This document shows, piece by piece, positions 45,352-57,520 of a stretch of 64,000 nucleotides of DNA (positions are counted from its first letter, which is position 1; every line of letters begins with the position of its first letter). Position numbers and translations under genes: made by a program. The stretch comes from Deinandra increscens subsp. villosa (lineage: Eukaryota; Streptophyta; Magnoliopsida; Asterales; Asteraceae): assembly GCA_039602395.1 (NCBI GenBank), contig JBCNJP010000010.1, positions 95,075,729-95,139,728 on the forward strand, written 5' to 3'. The notes below the pieces were generated by a model. That model made no database searches. It was not told the origin of the DNA and saw only the letters and a program-made list of their open reading frames with translations.

Positions 45352-45732
45352 TACTGATACATGGTATGTGCGTCGTGTGAAGTATCCAACCAGACGATGT
45401 CATGTGAAGTATCAAGACCAAAGTTCAAGGCTAGGTTTGCTGTTGGGCGAACCTGGTCCGAACCTGGAGTTCGGACCTGCCGAACTTCGAGTTCGGACGG
45501 AGTTCGGCCAGCAGTCTATAAATAGGAGTTTGGTCGTTGTTTTGTGTACGAGAGATTGCAGAGTCTGATAGAGCTGAGTCTTGAGTGTATGTTTACTGTG
45601 GTGTTCTCTGAGTCATTGTTCTTCGTGTTACTGACTGTAATTGTTCGTGAGATCAATAAAACAATTGGTTAATTACGTTTTGTATCCAATATAGTTAGAT
45701 TGAGTAGACGATCCAAATCTCACGCAATTTTA
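45352..45732 (+). repeat. 3' LTR of the Sirevirus-like derivative
   Basis: TACTGATACATGG ... GCAATTTTA; same TATA box (45517) and word block (45447-45509) as the 5' LTR. The ends carry transitions relative to TGT...TCA. Confidence 0.92.
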
Positions 45733-45928
45733 GTGATGAATCAGAATGATGCATCTTCTGTTCACATGCTAACATATTGCATTCTAAAGCATGCTAGACT
45801 AGTACTTGGTTGATTGTGATGCTCTGTTGAGATTAAGCAACTATAACATTAAGATACACATGAACACAATACTGGATTTGTATATAGACAAAGTTCAAAG
45901 AAAATCTACATTCGGAGTAAGGAACATT

Positions 45929-46707
45929 GTCAGGACCAGATTTTGAGCACAAGTTTCTCATATGATTCATCATACAAGTGCGGAAATCATGTGTGATGGT
46001 CGATTTCGGTTGAATCTGCATCAATGCTCACCCATTGATGATTTCTAAAGCTCAAGAACACACACAACACCAAGAACACACACAACACACACAAATGCTC
46101 TCTGTAGAATAATCCAGGAGTGGCGTGTCCCAAATAGGGTTTTCTCAATTGTATTTATACTACTAGAGAGCATAGGACAAAAAGAATGTTTGACACAACA
46201 ATCATTACATAGATTTCAGCAATGAATATTCCACCAGACAGACAAGTTTGCTAAGCATTAGTTCAAGTTCTCTAGGAATTAACAAGTTCGCTAACAATTT
46301 CGCAAAGCAAAAGAAGTTCGCTAAACACAAACAAGTCTGCTAACAAGTTCGCTAAACACAAACAAGTCTGCTAACAAGTTCGCTAAGAACAAATCAAGTT
46401 CGCTAAGTTCAAGAACAAATCTGCTAAGTAAACAAGTTCGCTAGGAACGAATTAAGTTCGCTAAGACAAGTATATTGAAAAATCAACAAGTACGCTAAAT
46501 GCAAAACAAGTCCGCTAAGTACAAGATCAGAAGTTCGCTAAGTAGAAAAACAAGTCCGCTAAAACAGAAAAAAAAATTACTAAGTACAAACTCAAAATCT
46601 ATTACAAAAGCAAAGTATCAATTCTAGATAAGTCATCAAGAGGTCTTCACCAGCAATACTCAACGGTGAACGGTTTGTGTTGCCAACAACCAAAATGGGT
46701 TCCTACA
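45929..46707 (-). repeat. LTR with TTAGCGAACTT array (retroelement with third ORF)
   Basis: On the minus strand it begins TGTAGGAACCCATTTTGG directly after the polypurine-like AACAAGGGTGGAAAT and ends GGTCCTGACA. TATAAATA lies at 46159-46152. Upstream of it, AAGTTCGCTAA or close variants (plus strand) occur about 17 times between 46243 and 46562. The end at 45929 is the least certain border. Confidence 0.6.
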
Positions 46708-46740
46708 ATTTCCACCCTTGTTGGCAATGCAAACACCTTG

Positions 46741-48150
46741 AGCTTTAAGCCACCTGACCGAGTAGCTTGAGCAGAAATCTCCAGTTTTCTCTTGCGGCTT
46801 CTTTGTCTTTATCCGAAAATACAGTAATTCCAAGATCGTATAGCCTCCAGAGATCTTTCCAGACAAGCTTCTTCAGGTCATTGTAGTTGTTCAGCTCTAC
46901 CAATCTCTTTGCCTTATCAAGGATGACACTTGATCCATGATCTTCTATCAACCAGCAGGTTGTTGTTCTTATGACTTCCTTATCAATTGTAAGTTTACCC
47001 ATACCTGCAAGTCTAGTACACCACCAATTTAAAAACATTAAAAAGTAATTGGCGTCATAGCATTCATATGGTCTTAGTTGAATAGGAATGGTCCGCATCT
47101 TCTCATAGTAGATCAGCTTCAAATAGGATCTTCAGAGAAGTCTGAGTTCAATTGCTGCAAAGATTTTGATAGACTCAGCACCAACTCTCTCAATCACTAA
47201 TTCATGAGTCTTTCCGTTGTAGTACCAGCTGATTATTGGAGCAATTTTCTGATTCCCTGGTATTGTCTTCACTTTCACCTCCTTCCCAATGTCCTTGAAC
47301 ATTCCACGATGAGGGGCACGGAGACGCCTTTTCTCTGCAAGAAGCTGAGCTTTCTTCTCTTCCTTAGGAGTTTGCTTGTTCTTCTTGTGCTCATAAGCAG
47401 CATTGATTAGTGAAACAACTTTCACACCTTTTTCATGATTGGTGTGGTTCACTAGATCAAGGTATTTTAGCTTTTGAGCTCCCATGAGAATAGGCTGCGG
47501 AGAGCTCTGAAGTCTGCAAAGATTTGAACATATCCGTTTCGCCTCTTCACTAGAAATGCATCAATGGCTTCATCATACTTCCATCCAAGGATTTTCATCC
47601 CATAATTGACATTTGGGTTGGTAGGCATCTTTCTTAGGTCTTTGGCAGTGAATTGCTGCATAGCCTTTAGATTTGGAGCCATCTTTTCCCATTCGTCATA
47701 TATAGGAGGGTTGTCTTTCCTTCTGAGAGTCTCAGCTCGTTCCTGTTCTCTGAGTCTGATCTGTTCAAACTTTGCCAAACGTTCAGTCTTTTGGTACTCA
47801 CATACAAACTCTCATAGACCTTTAGGTCTTTTCCTATTGTAAGCCTTTTTATCCATATTTTTAATCTACAATAGTTGCGGAGGTCATCGAAAGTCATCCT
47901 GTTGGTAGAGGATTTGATATATTCTTCAGTATCAGGAACTTCATCCAGATGGGTTTTCAGGAGGAGGAAGATATGTGTTGCCAATGTCAAGTACAAGATC
48001 AAGAAGATGGTTGCGGATAGGAATAAATTCGACCATTTTGTTGGTGTCAGCAAAGACATCCACCAGGGGATCAACTTCAGCTTCAACATTTTACTTCTGA
48101 GGAAGGTGTGAATTCAACCTTGCCTCGTCAGTGTACAGCCTGGTTATCTC
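46741..48150 (-). pseudogene. C-terminal part of a third-ORF retroelement protein, frameshifted
   Basis: Minus-strand pieces: RLYTDEARLNSHLP and DTNKMVEFIPIRNHLLDLVL (48150-47950), then MTFDDLRNY, then WEKMAPNLKAMQQFTAKDLR and ILGWKYDEAIDAFLVKRRNG (47720-47480), then LKYLDLVNHTNHEKGVKVVS and RRLRAPHRGMFKDIG (47480-47150), then MRTIPIQLRPYECYDANYFL and LAGMGKLTIDKEV (47122-46745). At least three frame changes. This kind of protein occurs between pol and the 3' LTR of some Asteraceae retroelements; function unknown (env-like has been suggested for Sireviruses). Its place directly before a polypurine tract and LTR fits. Recognition is from memory. Confidence 0.6.
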
Positions 48151-48689
48151 AATTGTCTAAAATTGTGTTAGAGGTTAACTTAGAATTATTCTAAGTATGA
48201 GATGCTTGTGTGAACAAACTTATGGAAAAAGCATGTGTTGCATGCATCAACTCTAAAGCTCTCATGAGCTAATGAGTTGAACTTATGGACCGTAATGATA
48301 CATGTGTTGTTCAAATCATGAGAGTCTAAAATGTGATCATAAAGCTTATCAAAATATAAGCAATGTGGGGGGAGAGACCATTTAAGAAACAACAAGTGTT
48401 GTTGTTGAAATGGTATAACCATAAAGAAAGGGAGAACCTTTCATCACCCCTTATGGATGATATCCAATGACACTTAAATGTGGGGGGTTGGATTGCATTT
48501 GATATATGTTTGGCAATGAGAATTGCAATCATATGACTAAGTGGAGTACACAATAGTCATAAGGATGTGTTCACCTTGGAAAGACTATAATGTGGTCACA
48601 AAGGGTACTTATTGCAAGTTGAGATTATAAATCTTGGCTGCAAATTATCTTGGTTGGTTTGACGAATTGTGGGAACCATCTAGTTTATG
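48151..48689. other. Unassigned DNA
   Basis: No motif on either strand; AT-rich with GGGG-containing words (TGTGGGGGGAGAGACC at 48363). Confidence 0.4.
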
Positions 48690-48863
48690 ATAACTGAGTG
48701 GTTGGCATCTAGGTGAAAGATCCACTAGCTCCCATGCAGATGATATGTTTATTGATGTAAGTAATGTCAAGACATCTTGGATGCAAGATTTGACATGAAA
48801 GACATAGGAATGGCAAATGTGGTTTTGGAAATTCAAAAACACATGTACTGAAAGTGGATTTGT
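48690..48863 (+). pseudogene. Copia reverse transcriptase scrap
   Basis: SHADDMFI stands for YVDDMLI, and after a shift FDMKDIGMANVVLEIQ matches the copia RT segment FDMKDMGxANVILGI. Runs into the N gap. Confidence 0.65.
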
Positions 48864-49363
48864 NNNNNNNNNNNNNNNNNNNNNNNNNNNNNNNNNNNNN
48901 NNNNNNNNNNNNNNNNNNNNNNNNNNNNNNNNNNNNNNNNNNNNNNNNNNNNNNNNNNNNNNNNNNNNNNNNNNNNNNNNNNNNNNNNNNNNNNNNNNNN
49001 NNNNNNNNNNNNNNNNNNNNNNNNNNNNNNNNNNNNNNNNNNNNNNNNNNNNNNNNNNNNNNNNNNNNNNNNNNNNNNNNNNNNNNNNNNNNNNNNNNNN
49101 NNNNNNNNNNNNNNNNNNNNNNNNNNNNNNNNNNNNNNNNNNNNNNNNNNNNNNNNNNNNNNNNNNNNNNNNNNNNNNNNNNNNNNNNNNNNNNNNNNNN
49201 NNNNNNNNNNNNNNNNNNNNNNNNNNNNNNNNNNNNNNNNNNNNNNNNNNNNNNNNNNNNNNNNNNNNNNNNNNNNNNNNNNNNNNNNNNNNNNNNNNNN
49301 NNNNNNNNNNNNNNNNNNNNNNNNNNNNNNNNNNNNNNNNNNNNNNNNNNNNNNNNNNNNNNN
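48864..49363. other. Assembly gap, exactly 500 N
   Basis: A round number of N is usually a placeholder of unknown size. Open frames crossing it are artefacts. Confidence 0.99.
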
Positions 49364-49978
49364 ATGCTTTATAGTAAAACACATAGAAAATGCATAAAAT
49401 ATGGTTTTGGGACTCACGGTTTGATCAAGCTCGATAGATGATCTTCACCAACAGGGATGATGGCTGTTTGTAGCTGGTCTTGGCTGGTCCAGAATTCACG
49501 AGAGAGAGAGGGAGAGTAGGAGAGTGTGTGTGTTGTGTTGATGATGTAGGTAAAATGAAAGATTAGGGTTTATGGGGTTTAAATACTAAGTGCTTATGGT
49601 GGGCTTATCATGGGGATTTGGGCCCTAATGATTGGTCCATCATTAGCCCAAGATTAAATCATGTATGCATACACTTAATCGCTAGATTACTCACATAATT
49701 CCTCGGTTAAACATTAAATACACAATTAAGCAATTTGTCACATAATTCAACAAATTAATAAATAGTCATGCTTTAGACAATAATCATGCGTTTAAATCAC
49801 GCTGCACATAATAATAATAAATAAATGAACACATAACACGTATGGGCGGGTTCGGTGATCAACCAAAGGTCGTGGACGTATTCGGCCTAGTTAAGCATTA
49901 GTTACTAAGTTAACACTTATAACGTAACTAACGGAAATTGTCTAACGGAAATTAACCTCGGAATTCTCGGATGTCACA
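49364..49978 (-). repeat. Inverted 5' part of an LTR related to the one at 60652
   Basis: The complement begins TGTGACATCCGAGAATTCC, like 60652, and shares GCCGAATACGTCCACGACC and GTGAGTCCCAAAACCAT with that LTR. It is inserted in the LTR of the tandem element at the bases TTAAC (49979); the uninterrupted LTR has GTTAAC at 54635-54640. The remainder is hidden by the gap. A TATTTAAAC element (minus strand) lies near 49583. Confidence 0.8.
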
Positions 49979-50573
49979 TTAACGTTACCCGACAGGTGAA
50001 TTTGATAGGAAATGGTGTCAATGGTGTAAAGCTTTCAAAATGCAGGTAAAAGTGTGTTAAATTCATCAATGGGAGGGCTGGAATACATGGAATTGAGGGG
50101 AGGTGAAAATGCAGGAAAAATGGTTAAGTCTGGGAAAAATTGCCTGGAGCCCTGGAAAGCAGGCTCCAGGCGTATCGCCTGCTCCATCAGGATCTCCAAG
50201 CGATACGCTTGGAGCACCTGTCCGAGGCTTTTTCTTTTGTTTCTTGTTTTTGATCGATGTCTGGTGGTGATAGCTGATGTGTGCCATTAATATTAATGTG
50301 TTACTAATGTTTTTGGCAGGTAAACACTAGTAGGTGGGTCAAGATCGAATCATGGCGTTGTGGAACCGAACACCTAGCATTTTGGGGAACGTTGTGTCAT
50401 GTTTTGTTATAGTGAACGTTATGTAAGCTTGTTAAGATGAAGCTGAAGGTGTTAAACTCCTAGTTGCGTAAATATTGGCTAATAATGGATGGAACCTTTA
50501 ACAAGAAGTGAAATTTTCTAACTCTGATTTTTGAATGACGTCTAATTCGGTTAAATGGGATTGGGGCCTTACA
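49979..50573 (+). repeat. First LTR of the tandem element, 3' 595 bases
   Basis: Equivalent to 54636-55230. Contains palindromic words AGGCGTATCGCCT (50168-50180) and CCAAGCGATACGCTTGG (50196-50212). Ends GGGGCCTTACA before the primer binding site at 50577. Confidence 0.9.
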
Positions 50574-50754
50574 AGTTGGTATCAGAGCCACGGTTTGAGG
50601 GATTCAAGTGTCGTGGGGGCACTTGAACTCAAACCAAGTGCTCGTGATGGGAAAGGGTGTTCGGTTCAAGGCTCGATCTTGTCTCCCGGTAAGTGATCCT
50701 TACATGAATTATATGCTGTTAATATTATATATTGATGAATGAGCTGTGATGACC

Positions 50755-51140
50755 ACTACTGTGGTTAAATTGAAAGCTGAATATGATTGTAAATTGTAAA
50801 GCTGTGATTGTGTATGTGCGGTAAAGCTGAATATGACTGTAAATTGTAAAGCTGTGAGTGTGTATGTGCGGTAAAGCTGAATCTTGACTGTAAAGTCTAG
50901 TGAATTGTGTATATGCGGTAAAGCTGAATACAATTGAAAAGCTGTAAGTGTGTATGTGCGGTAAAGCTGAACATGATTGTAAAGTTATGAGTGTGTATAT
51001 GCGGTAAAGCTGAATACGATTGAAAAGCTGTAAGTGTGTATGTGCGGTAAAGCTGAACATGATTGTAAAGCTATGAGTGTGTATATGCGGTAAAGCTGAA
51101 TACGATTGAAAAGCTGTGAGTGTATATGTGCGGTACGTAA
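50755..51140 (+). repeat. 43-bp tandem repeat, copy in internal region 1
   Basis: GCGGTAAAGCTGAAYAYGAT starts a 43-base unit; two alternating variants make an 86-base higher-order unit, about nine units in all. The minus-strand repetitive frames here are artefacts of the array. Confidence 0.88.
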
Positions 51141-51144
51141 AGTT

Positions 51145-51480
51145 GTACATGATTGTATATGATTGTCGTTAGCGGAATAAACTGATGATGTGATTGAATA
51201 TAATTGATAAAGCGAGAATGTGATAATAGCGACATGATTGTATATGATTGTCGTTAGCGGAATAAACTAAAGATGTGATTGATTTTGAATGATAAAGCTG
51301 AATGTGATAATGACAACATGATTATATATGACTGTTGTTAGCAGAATAAAATGATGATGTGATTGAATATGAATGATAAAATGAAATGTGTTAATAACAA
51401 CATGATTGTACATGATTGTTGATAGCGGAATAAAATGATGATGTAAAGCGGAATGTGATAATGATAACATGATTGTGTAC
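51145..51480 (+). repeat. About 84-bp tandem repeat, internal region 1
   Basis: ATGATTGTATATGATTGTCG followed by TTAGCGGAATAAA and GATGTGATTGA; about four drifting units. Confidence 0.8.
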
Positions 51481-52525
51481 GATTGTTAGAAAGGAATGTG
51501 ATAATACTATTATTGCATATGATTGTTAGATGTGAGTGTGAAGGAAGTATGTAGGGGAAAGTTGCATGAATGAAATCATGTACGCTATAGAGTGTGAATG
51601 ATAAGTACGGTAAAATCTTACTTGTATGAATCGTGTAGGATTGAGTTGGAAATTTTTTTAGAATGATGGAATCCTAGCGACGTAAGTCAGGTAGGGAAAC
51701 TGATGTAAGTATGTATAGGTGGAACAAACGTATTGTGATAACAAATGGTATGTGTATGCAGAAGTGGTGAAATCCTACCTGTATAGAACATGTCGGATAA
51801 GGTGTGTATGAGACTAAGCGATTGAGTTCTCATGGTGAGCAGAAATACGGAATGAAGCACGTGAAGAAGTAAAGATGTGAAATTATACCCATACTAGCTA
51901 GGTAGAATATAGTGCAGATAAGATGAAAGTGGCGAACCCCCACCTTGCGACGACTAAAGTGGGGTAATGTATATGTTCAATTACGATTGTGATAGCCGAA
52001 TATAAGATACGACGGTTGAAAGTTATGTGCGAGGAGAATCTATTTTGCGGTAACAAATAGGAGGTAAAAGGAGGGTATGTAATTTCCACTGAGCATTTAT
52101 TTGTAATAAGCAGCAAGGGAATTGATGTTGCAGATACAAAGTGGAGACGCCCACTTGTGCAGTTCGAGTAGGCGAGTGGATGCAATGTATTAGTAGTCTA
52201 TGACTTGGGGCATACAAGCCAGTCAAGATGTGAAGCATGATTTAAGAGTGGAAGGAGGAGTGAGGTGTATGAGTTGACGAGTGTCATGACCGTCGTCATA
52301 CTCGTGGAAAGTTGCGGATTAGGTTGCCAATTTGAAAGTGGAATAGATGATGTATGCGGATGAATGGTAAGGAGTAGGATTATAATGGTGAGCTGTAAAC
52401 TATCATTATTAAACGGCGAAGTGTCTCGCAGGCAATACGAATAAGCTTGAAGAGGACCAAGTTGAAGTAAAACTAAGGGTAGCGTTAAATGGGAGTAGTT
52501 CCACAAGTGTGGAGATTGGGGATAA

Positions 52526-52562
52526 GTTTCGGGGACGAAACTCCCTTTAAGGGGGGTGGATT
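52526..52562 (+). other. Pre-LTR motif and polypurine tract
   Basis: TTTCGGGGACGAAACTCCC then TTTAAGGGGGGTGGATT directly before the LTR start TGTAACATCCC. This pol-end signature is kept although pol is gone; repeated at 59942-59978. Confidence 0.85.
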
Positions 52563-55230
52563 TGTAACATCCCGAATTTCATAATGATTTGAGTGTATTG
52601 TTTATTTATGTGTAAATTTGAGTTGTGGGTTGAATAAGCGGATTAAGATATTTAACCGGGTTGTGTAATGGGGATTCCTAGTTGTTAAGTTAACTTTATC
52701 TATAGATGGTTAACTAGAGAAATGTGGGAGGACTTAAGATGTAAATTAGAAATTTGGATGGATTTTTATAAAAGATAGAACCTTGAGGGACCAAAGCAGT
52801 AAATAGAGGATATAAACAAGTCTGGGTATTCCCCAGACCTGTAGATCGCGACATAGAGAGAGAGAGTGGAGGGTGAAGACCTAGTTCTTGAGGAGAAATC
52901 CTAAATTGAAGCTTGTGTGTTGGAGGTTTTAGCAAGGGAAGTCGAATTCAGGCTTGGGAGGCTTCCTACATCACGATTTCCATCTTAGATCTTGGTAATT
53001 CTTGTCAAGTAAGTGTTTTTATGATAGGGTGATTTTATGGGTTTCATCTAGAGGTTAAATTGGTGTTGAAATCTGAATTGTTATGTGTTATTGAGGCTAG
53101 ATGAAGCTAAATCCTACCTTGCATGATTGATTTTGTGTGTGGCAAGTAGAAATTATGGTGGGGTTAAACCCCACCTTATAGAAATCGACATACATGGAGA
53201 ATGGATGGTTTGGGTTGGTTAATTGGGCTTCATGTATGCTAATAGACTTGATAAAAGTGTTTAATCTAGTGCAAAAGCTGAAACTTGATGAATTATGATG
53301 AAAAAAATGGATGGAATGGAAATGTGTAGGCTATTTATCAAGAAGAAAACAATGTGTGCACACTAGGTGCTCGATGAAATGCTTAAATGAGAATGATAAG
53401 TTGTATATGCTGAATTCACGAGCTTGATTGAGTGTTGGTTTGTGGATTATGTAAATTATGAATGTGTAATGGTATACTAAGCCATGAATGATGATAGGTG
53501 AAGCGAGAGGAAGCTCGGGTCAACGACGTGAAGGCAAGGAAAAATCCTAAAGGTAACATGTAGCGGTAAATTTGATTTCTATAAGGGATGTGAGTAATCC
53601 TAAATTATCTTTTATTAGCTGCTATTATAGAAAATGAAATGTTAAAGGTGAAAGTATGAGATTGGCTGTGTTACGTGATTGTTATGAGATGGGTGGATTC
53701 TGACCCGATTGGGTTAAGCTGGAGGTAAGTGAAGGTCCATAGTGTAAAACTTGGGCATGTTTAGAGATTCATGAGTGATCATGATCCTAGAATGCTTCTT
53801 TGAATGATTAAGCGATGTTGGTACAATCGTATTTGTGCCAAGGGCAATGTGTAAGATGGAAATGTCATGGTTACGAGCAGTATAAATGAGAAATTTTATA
53901 GCTGGGGCTAACGGGTCAAACGGGTTGGAATGAATTATTCACGCTTTCTAACTTGTTATGTAACCCTTCGTGCAAATAGAAATTTAAGCCATATTATGGA
54001 ATGATGTTATGTGGTTGAGTAATATGACCCATTTGGGTTATGATTGTGTTATATATATATGAAGTATGTTAAATGAAGGTATGTGTATAAGGGGAATATA
54101 TTTAATGATCGATGCGAGGGTAAATATGATGAAGTAGAGTGTGTGTTTATGTGGAGCATTATAATGTGACCCGTTTGGGTAAAGATGAATGTATATTATC
54201 TTGTGTGATATACTAAAAGTTGTAATGTGACTGTTTGGTATGTTGTGAATTATGTACTTAATGTAGTAATGTAACACGTAGTGATTGGTTCATTAACGTT
54301 ATTGAATGTGATTGTGATTTGAAGGTAATGCGGTATTAGATGGTGTTTGTATGATTATACACCATTGGAGTCAATTGCTGAATTGATCATGTAATGTGAT
54401 CACGATGGGGTATGATGAAAGTAACCCTTTTGGGTTAAGCGGAAAGGTTGTGGCAAAATGAGGTTCTATGGTGGTATTAGCCCTCAAACTGTTCCAATGG
54501 GAAAAATTCAAGCGGCTTGGTACATTGCCAATGTGCCAAGGTTAAATTATGACGGAGAAATAGTAGCTGGAAGTAGATATCATGAACTAAGTTTATGGGT
54601 AATGCCTTAGCGGGTCAAACGGGTCGGGTAGGGTGTTAACGTTACCCGACAGGTGAATTTGATAGGAAATGGTGCCAATGGTGTAAAGCTTTCAAAATGC
54701 AGGTAAAAGTGTGTTAAATTCATCAATGGGAGGGCTGGAATACATGGAATTGAGGGGAGGTGAAAATGCAGGAAAAATGGTTAAGTCTGGGAAAAATTGC
54801 CTGGAGCCCTGGAAAGTAGGCTCCAGGCGTATCGCCTACTCCATCAGGATCTCCAAGCGATACACTTGGAGCACCTGTCCGAGGCTTTTTCTTTTGTTTC
54901 TTGTTTTTGATCGATGCCTGGTGGTGATAGCTGATGTGTGCCATCAATATTAATGTGTTACTATTGTTTTTGGCAGGTAAACACTAGTAGGTGGGTCAAG
55001 ATCGAATCATGGCGTTGAGGAACCGAACACCTAGCATTTTGGGAACGTTGTGTCATGTTTTGTTACAGTGAACGTTATGTAAGCTTGTTGAGATGAAGCT
55101 GAAGGTGTTAAACTCCTAGTTGCGTAATTATTGGCTAATAATGGATGGAACACTTAACAAGAAGTAAAATTTTCTAACTCTGATTTTTTGAATGACGTCT
55201 AATTCGGTTAAATGGGATTGGGGCCTTACA
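52563..55230 (+). repeat. Central, complete LTR of the tandem element
   Basis: 2,668 bases, TGTAACATCCC ... GGGGCCTTACA. TTTTATAAAAGA at about 52766 may be the TATA box. The word module lies far downstream (AGGCGTATCGCCT at 54825; the second palindrome has one CG to CA change). It acts as 3' LTR of unit 1 and 5' LTR of unit 2. Confidence 0.9.
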
Positions 55231-55434
55231 AGTTGGTATCAGAGCCACGGTTTAAGGGATTCAAGTGTCGTGGGGGCACTTGAACTCAAACCAAGTGCTC
55301 GTGATGGGAAAGGGTGTTCGGTTCAAGGCTCGATCTTGTCTCCCGGTAAGTGATCCTTACATGAATTATATGCTGTTAATATCATATATTGATGAATGCG
55401 CTGTGATGACCACTACTGTGGTTAAATTAAAAGC

Positions 55435-55790
55435 TGAATATGATTGTAAATTGTAAACCTGTAAGTGTGTATGTGCGGTAAAGCTGAATACGATTAAAAA
55501 GCTGTAAGTGTGTATGCGCGGTAAAGCTGAACATGATTGTAAAGTTATGAGTGTGTATATGCGGTAAAGCTGAATACGATTGAAAAGCTGTAAGTGTGTA
55601 TGTGCGGTAAAGCTGAACATGATTGTAAAGTTATGAGTGTGTATATGCGGTAAAGCTGAATACGATTGAAAAGCTGTAAGTGTGTATGCGCGGTAAAGTT
55701 GAACATGATTGTAAAGCTATGAGTGTGTATATGCGGTAAAGCTGAATACAATTAAAAAGCTGTGAGTGTATATGTGCGGTAAAGCTGTAC
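55435..55790 (+). repeat. 43-bp tandem repeat, copy in internal region 2
   Basis: About eight units of the array seen at 50755; unit number and order differ from copy 1. Confidence 0.85.
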
Positions 55791-57074
55791 ATGATTGTAT
55801 ATGATTGTCGTTAGCGGAATAAACTGATGATGTGATTGAATATAATTGATAAAGCGGAATGTGATAATAATGACATGATTGTATATGATTGTCGTTAGCG
55901 GAATAAACTAAAGATGTGATTGATTTTGAATGATAAAGTTGAATGTGATAATGACAACATGATTATATATGATAGTTGTTAGCAGAATAAAATGATGATG
56001 CGATTGAATATGAATGGTAAAACGAAATGCGTTAATAACAACATGATTGTACATGATTGTTGATAGCGGAATAAAATGATGATGTAAAGCGGAATGTGAT
56101 AATGATAACATGATTGTGTACGATTGTTAGAAAGGAATGTGATAATACTATTATTGCATATGATTGTTAGATGTGAGTGTGAAGGAAGTATGTAGGGGAA
56201 AGTTGCATGAATGAAATCATGTACGCTATAGAGTGTGAATGATAAGTACGGTAAAATCTTACTTGTATGAATCGTGTAGGATTGAGTTGGAATTTTTTTT
56301 AGAATGATGGAATCCTAGCGACGCAAGTCAGGTAGGGAAAATGATGTAAGTATGTATAGGTGGAACAAACGTATTGTGATAACAAACGGTATGTCTATGC
56401 AGAAGTGGTGAAATCCTACCTGTATAGAACATGTCGGATAAGGTGTGTATGAGACTAAGCGATTGAGTTCTCATGGTGAGCAGAAATATGGAATGAAGCA
56501 CGTGAAGAAGTAAAGATGTGAAATTATACCCATACTAGCTAGATAGAATATAGTGCAGATAAGATGAAAGTGGCTGTCACACCCCGACCAACGGCGGAAA
56601 ACGTCGGGGCGCGATGATTGTCCAGATGCACACAACACTATTTAAATGTTGCGATATTCTTAATCAACCCATTCCATTAAACATAAGTAATCAATACAAT
56701 ACATGATGAAAATAAACAACAATGAATCAAATAAACTTAATTAATTAGGTCACACTAGGTCCACATGCGATCCTATAGTGTCAACAGCAAGAAGTCATCA
56801 TCTAACAGCAAATCCTGCAACATGTATAAAATAAAGGTCAACTACGAATAGTTGGTGAGTAAACATAGGTTTGTAAGCATTTCATAGTTTAAAAATAAGC
56901 GATTCATGAGACTAGAGTTTCATTCAATCATGTAAACAAGGTCATAAGTGATGTGCACCAACCCTAGACAAGTAAGGGAGCAATCACCCGGCGCTACACG
57001 CGAAGCATGCCGAGTGGGTTGTCAACCAATAGATCTATCATTGTTGCCACGGCTCGATGGTTAATGGTACACAA

Positions 57075-57106
57075 GCGATTAGCGATTAGCGATTAGCGAT
57101 TAGCGA
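57075..57106. repeat. (GCGATTA)n heptamer, four units
   Basis: Short perfect tandem within the solo LTR; not present in the family A LTRs at 1-1163 or 5973-8711. Confidence 0.85.
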
Positions 57107-57520
57107 ATATCCACACATAGAATCCAACCAAGTATCACATAATAGAATTCACACATAGCATACATGATATCGCATAATAGTTTGAATATATAGACTTTAG
57201 AGATTTTGTATAACACATGTTGCACCCCAAAGTTTAAAAAGGGAAAAGGGGCTATGAATACTCACCTGATACGGAGACACAATTTGAGAGAAAAGACACC
57301 ACGAAATGAGGAAGGATAGACTCAATGATAATCTTGACGACTAGCGGGATAAAAGGAAGAATAAATCAATAATTAATTTAAATGATTAAATAGATTAACT
57401 TCACGACACAACCGACTCGACGACTCGTTGGTGGTTCGGTGAGGTGATACGTACGATAAGGGACCAATCCTAAACTAAGGGTAAGGTCAAAGGGTCCTAA
57501 TTTGACTATTTATATGAAAG

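Larger units (their letters stand above)
43552..45732 (+). mobile_element. Sirevirus-like copia deletion derivative (LTRs and 3' region only)
   Basis: Two 381-base LTRs (43552-43932, 45352-45732) differ at few positions. GTGAT flanks both sides (43547-43551, 45733-45737). The primer binding site AGTGGTATCAGAGC follows the first LTR and GAAGAGGGGGAGTT precedes the second. Between them there is no gag or pol, only DNA that matches, inverted, the 3' non-coding region of the element at 8712-10297. It can only move with proteins from a related autonomous copy. Confidence 0.92.
50574..52562 (+). other. Internal region 1 of the tandem element
   Basis: Starts with AGTTGGTATCAGAGCC and ends with TTTAAGGGGGGTGGATT. 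No frame shows protein motifs. Bases 51930-51934 (GTGGC) are the empty counterpart of the solo-LTR insertion site at 56570. Confidence 0.85.

Noticed and set aside
46243..46562. CRISPR-like array
   Set aside because: Plant DNA, units of 11 bases with very short irregular spacers, located in an LTR upstream of a TATA box; no cas genes.
48645..49441. Long frames spanning the N gap
   Set aside because: Residues inside are unknown; the frames are an artefact of N.
50725..51150. Repetitive minus-strand frames rich in Tyr/Leu/His in the tandem arrays
   Set aside because: They arise from the 43-bp repeat; frame and length differ between the two copies and no start or family supports a protein.
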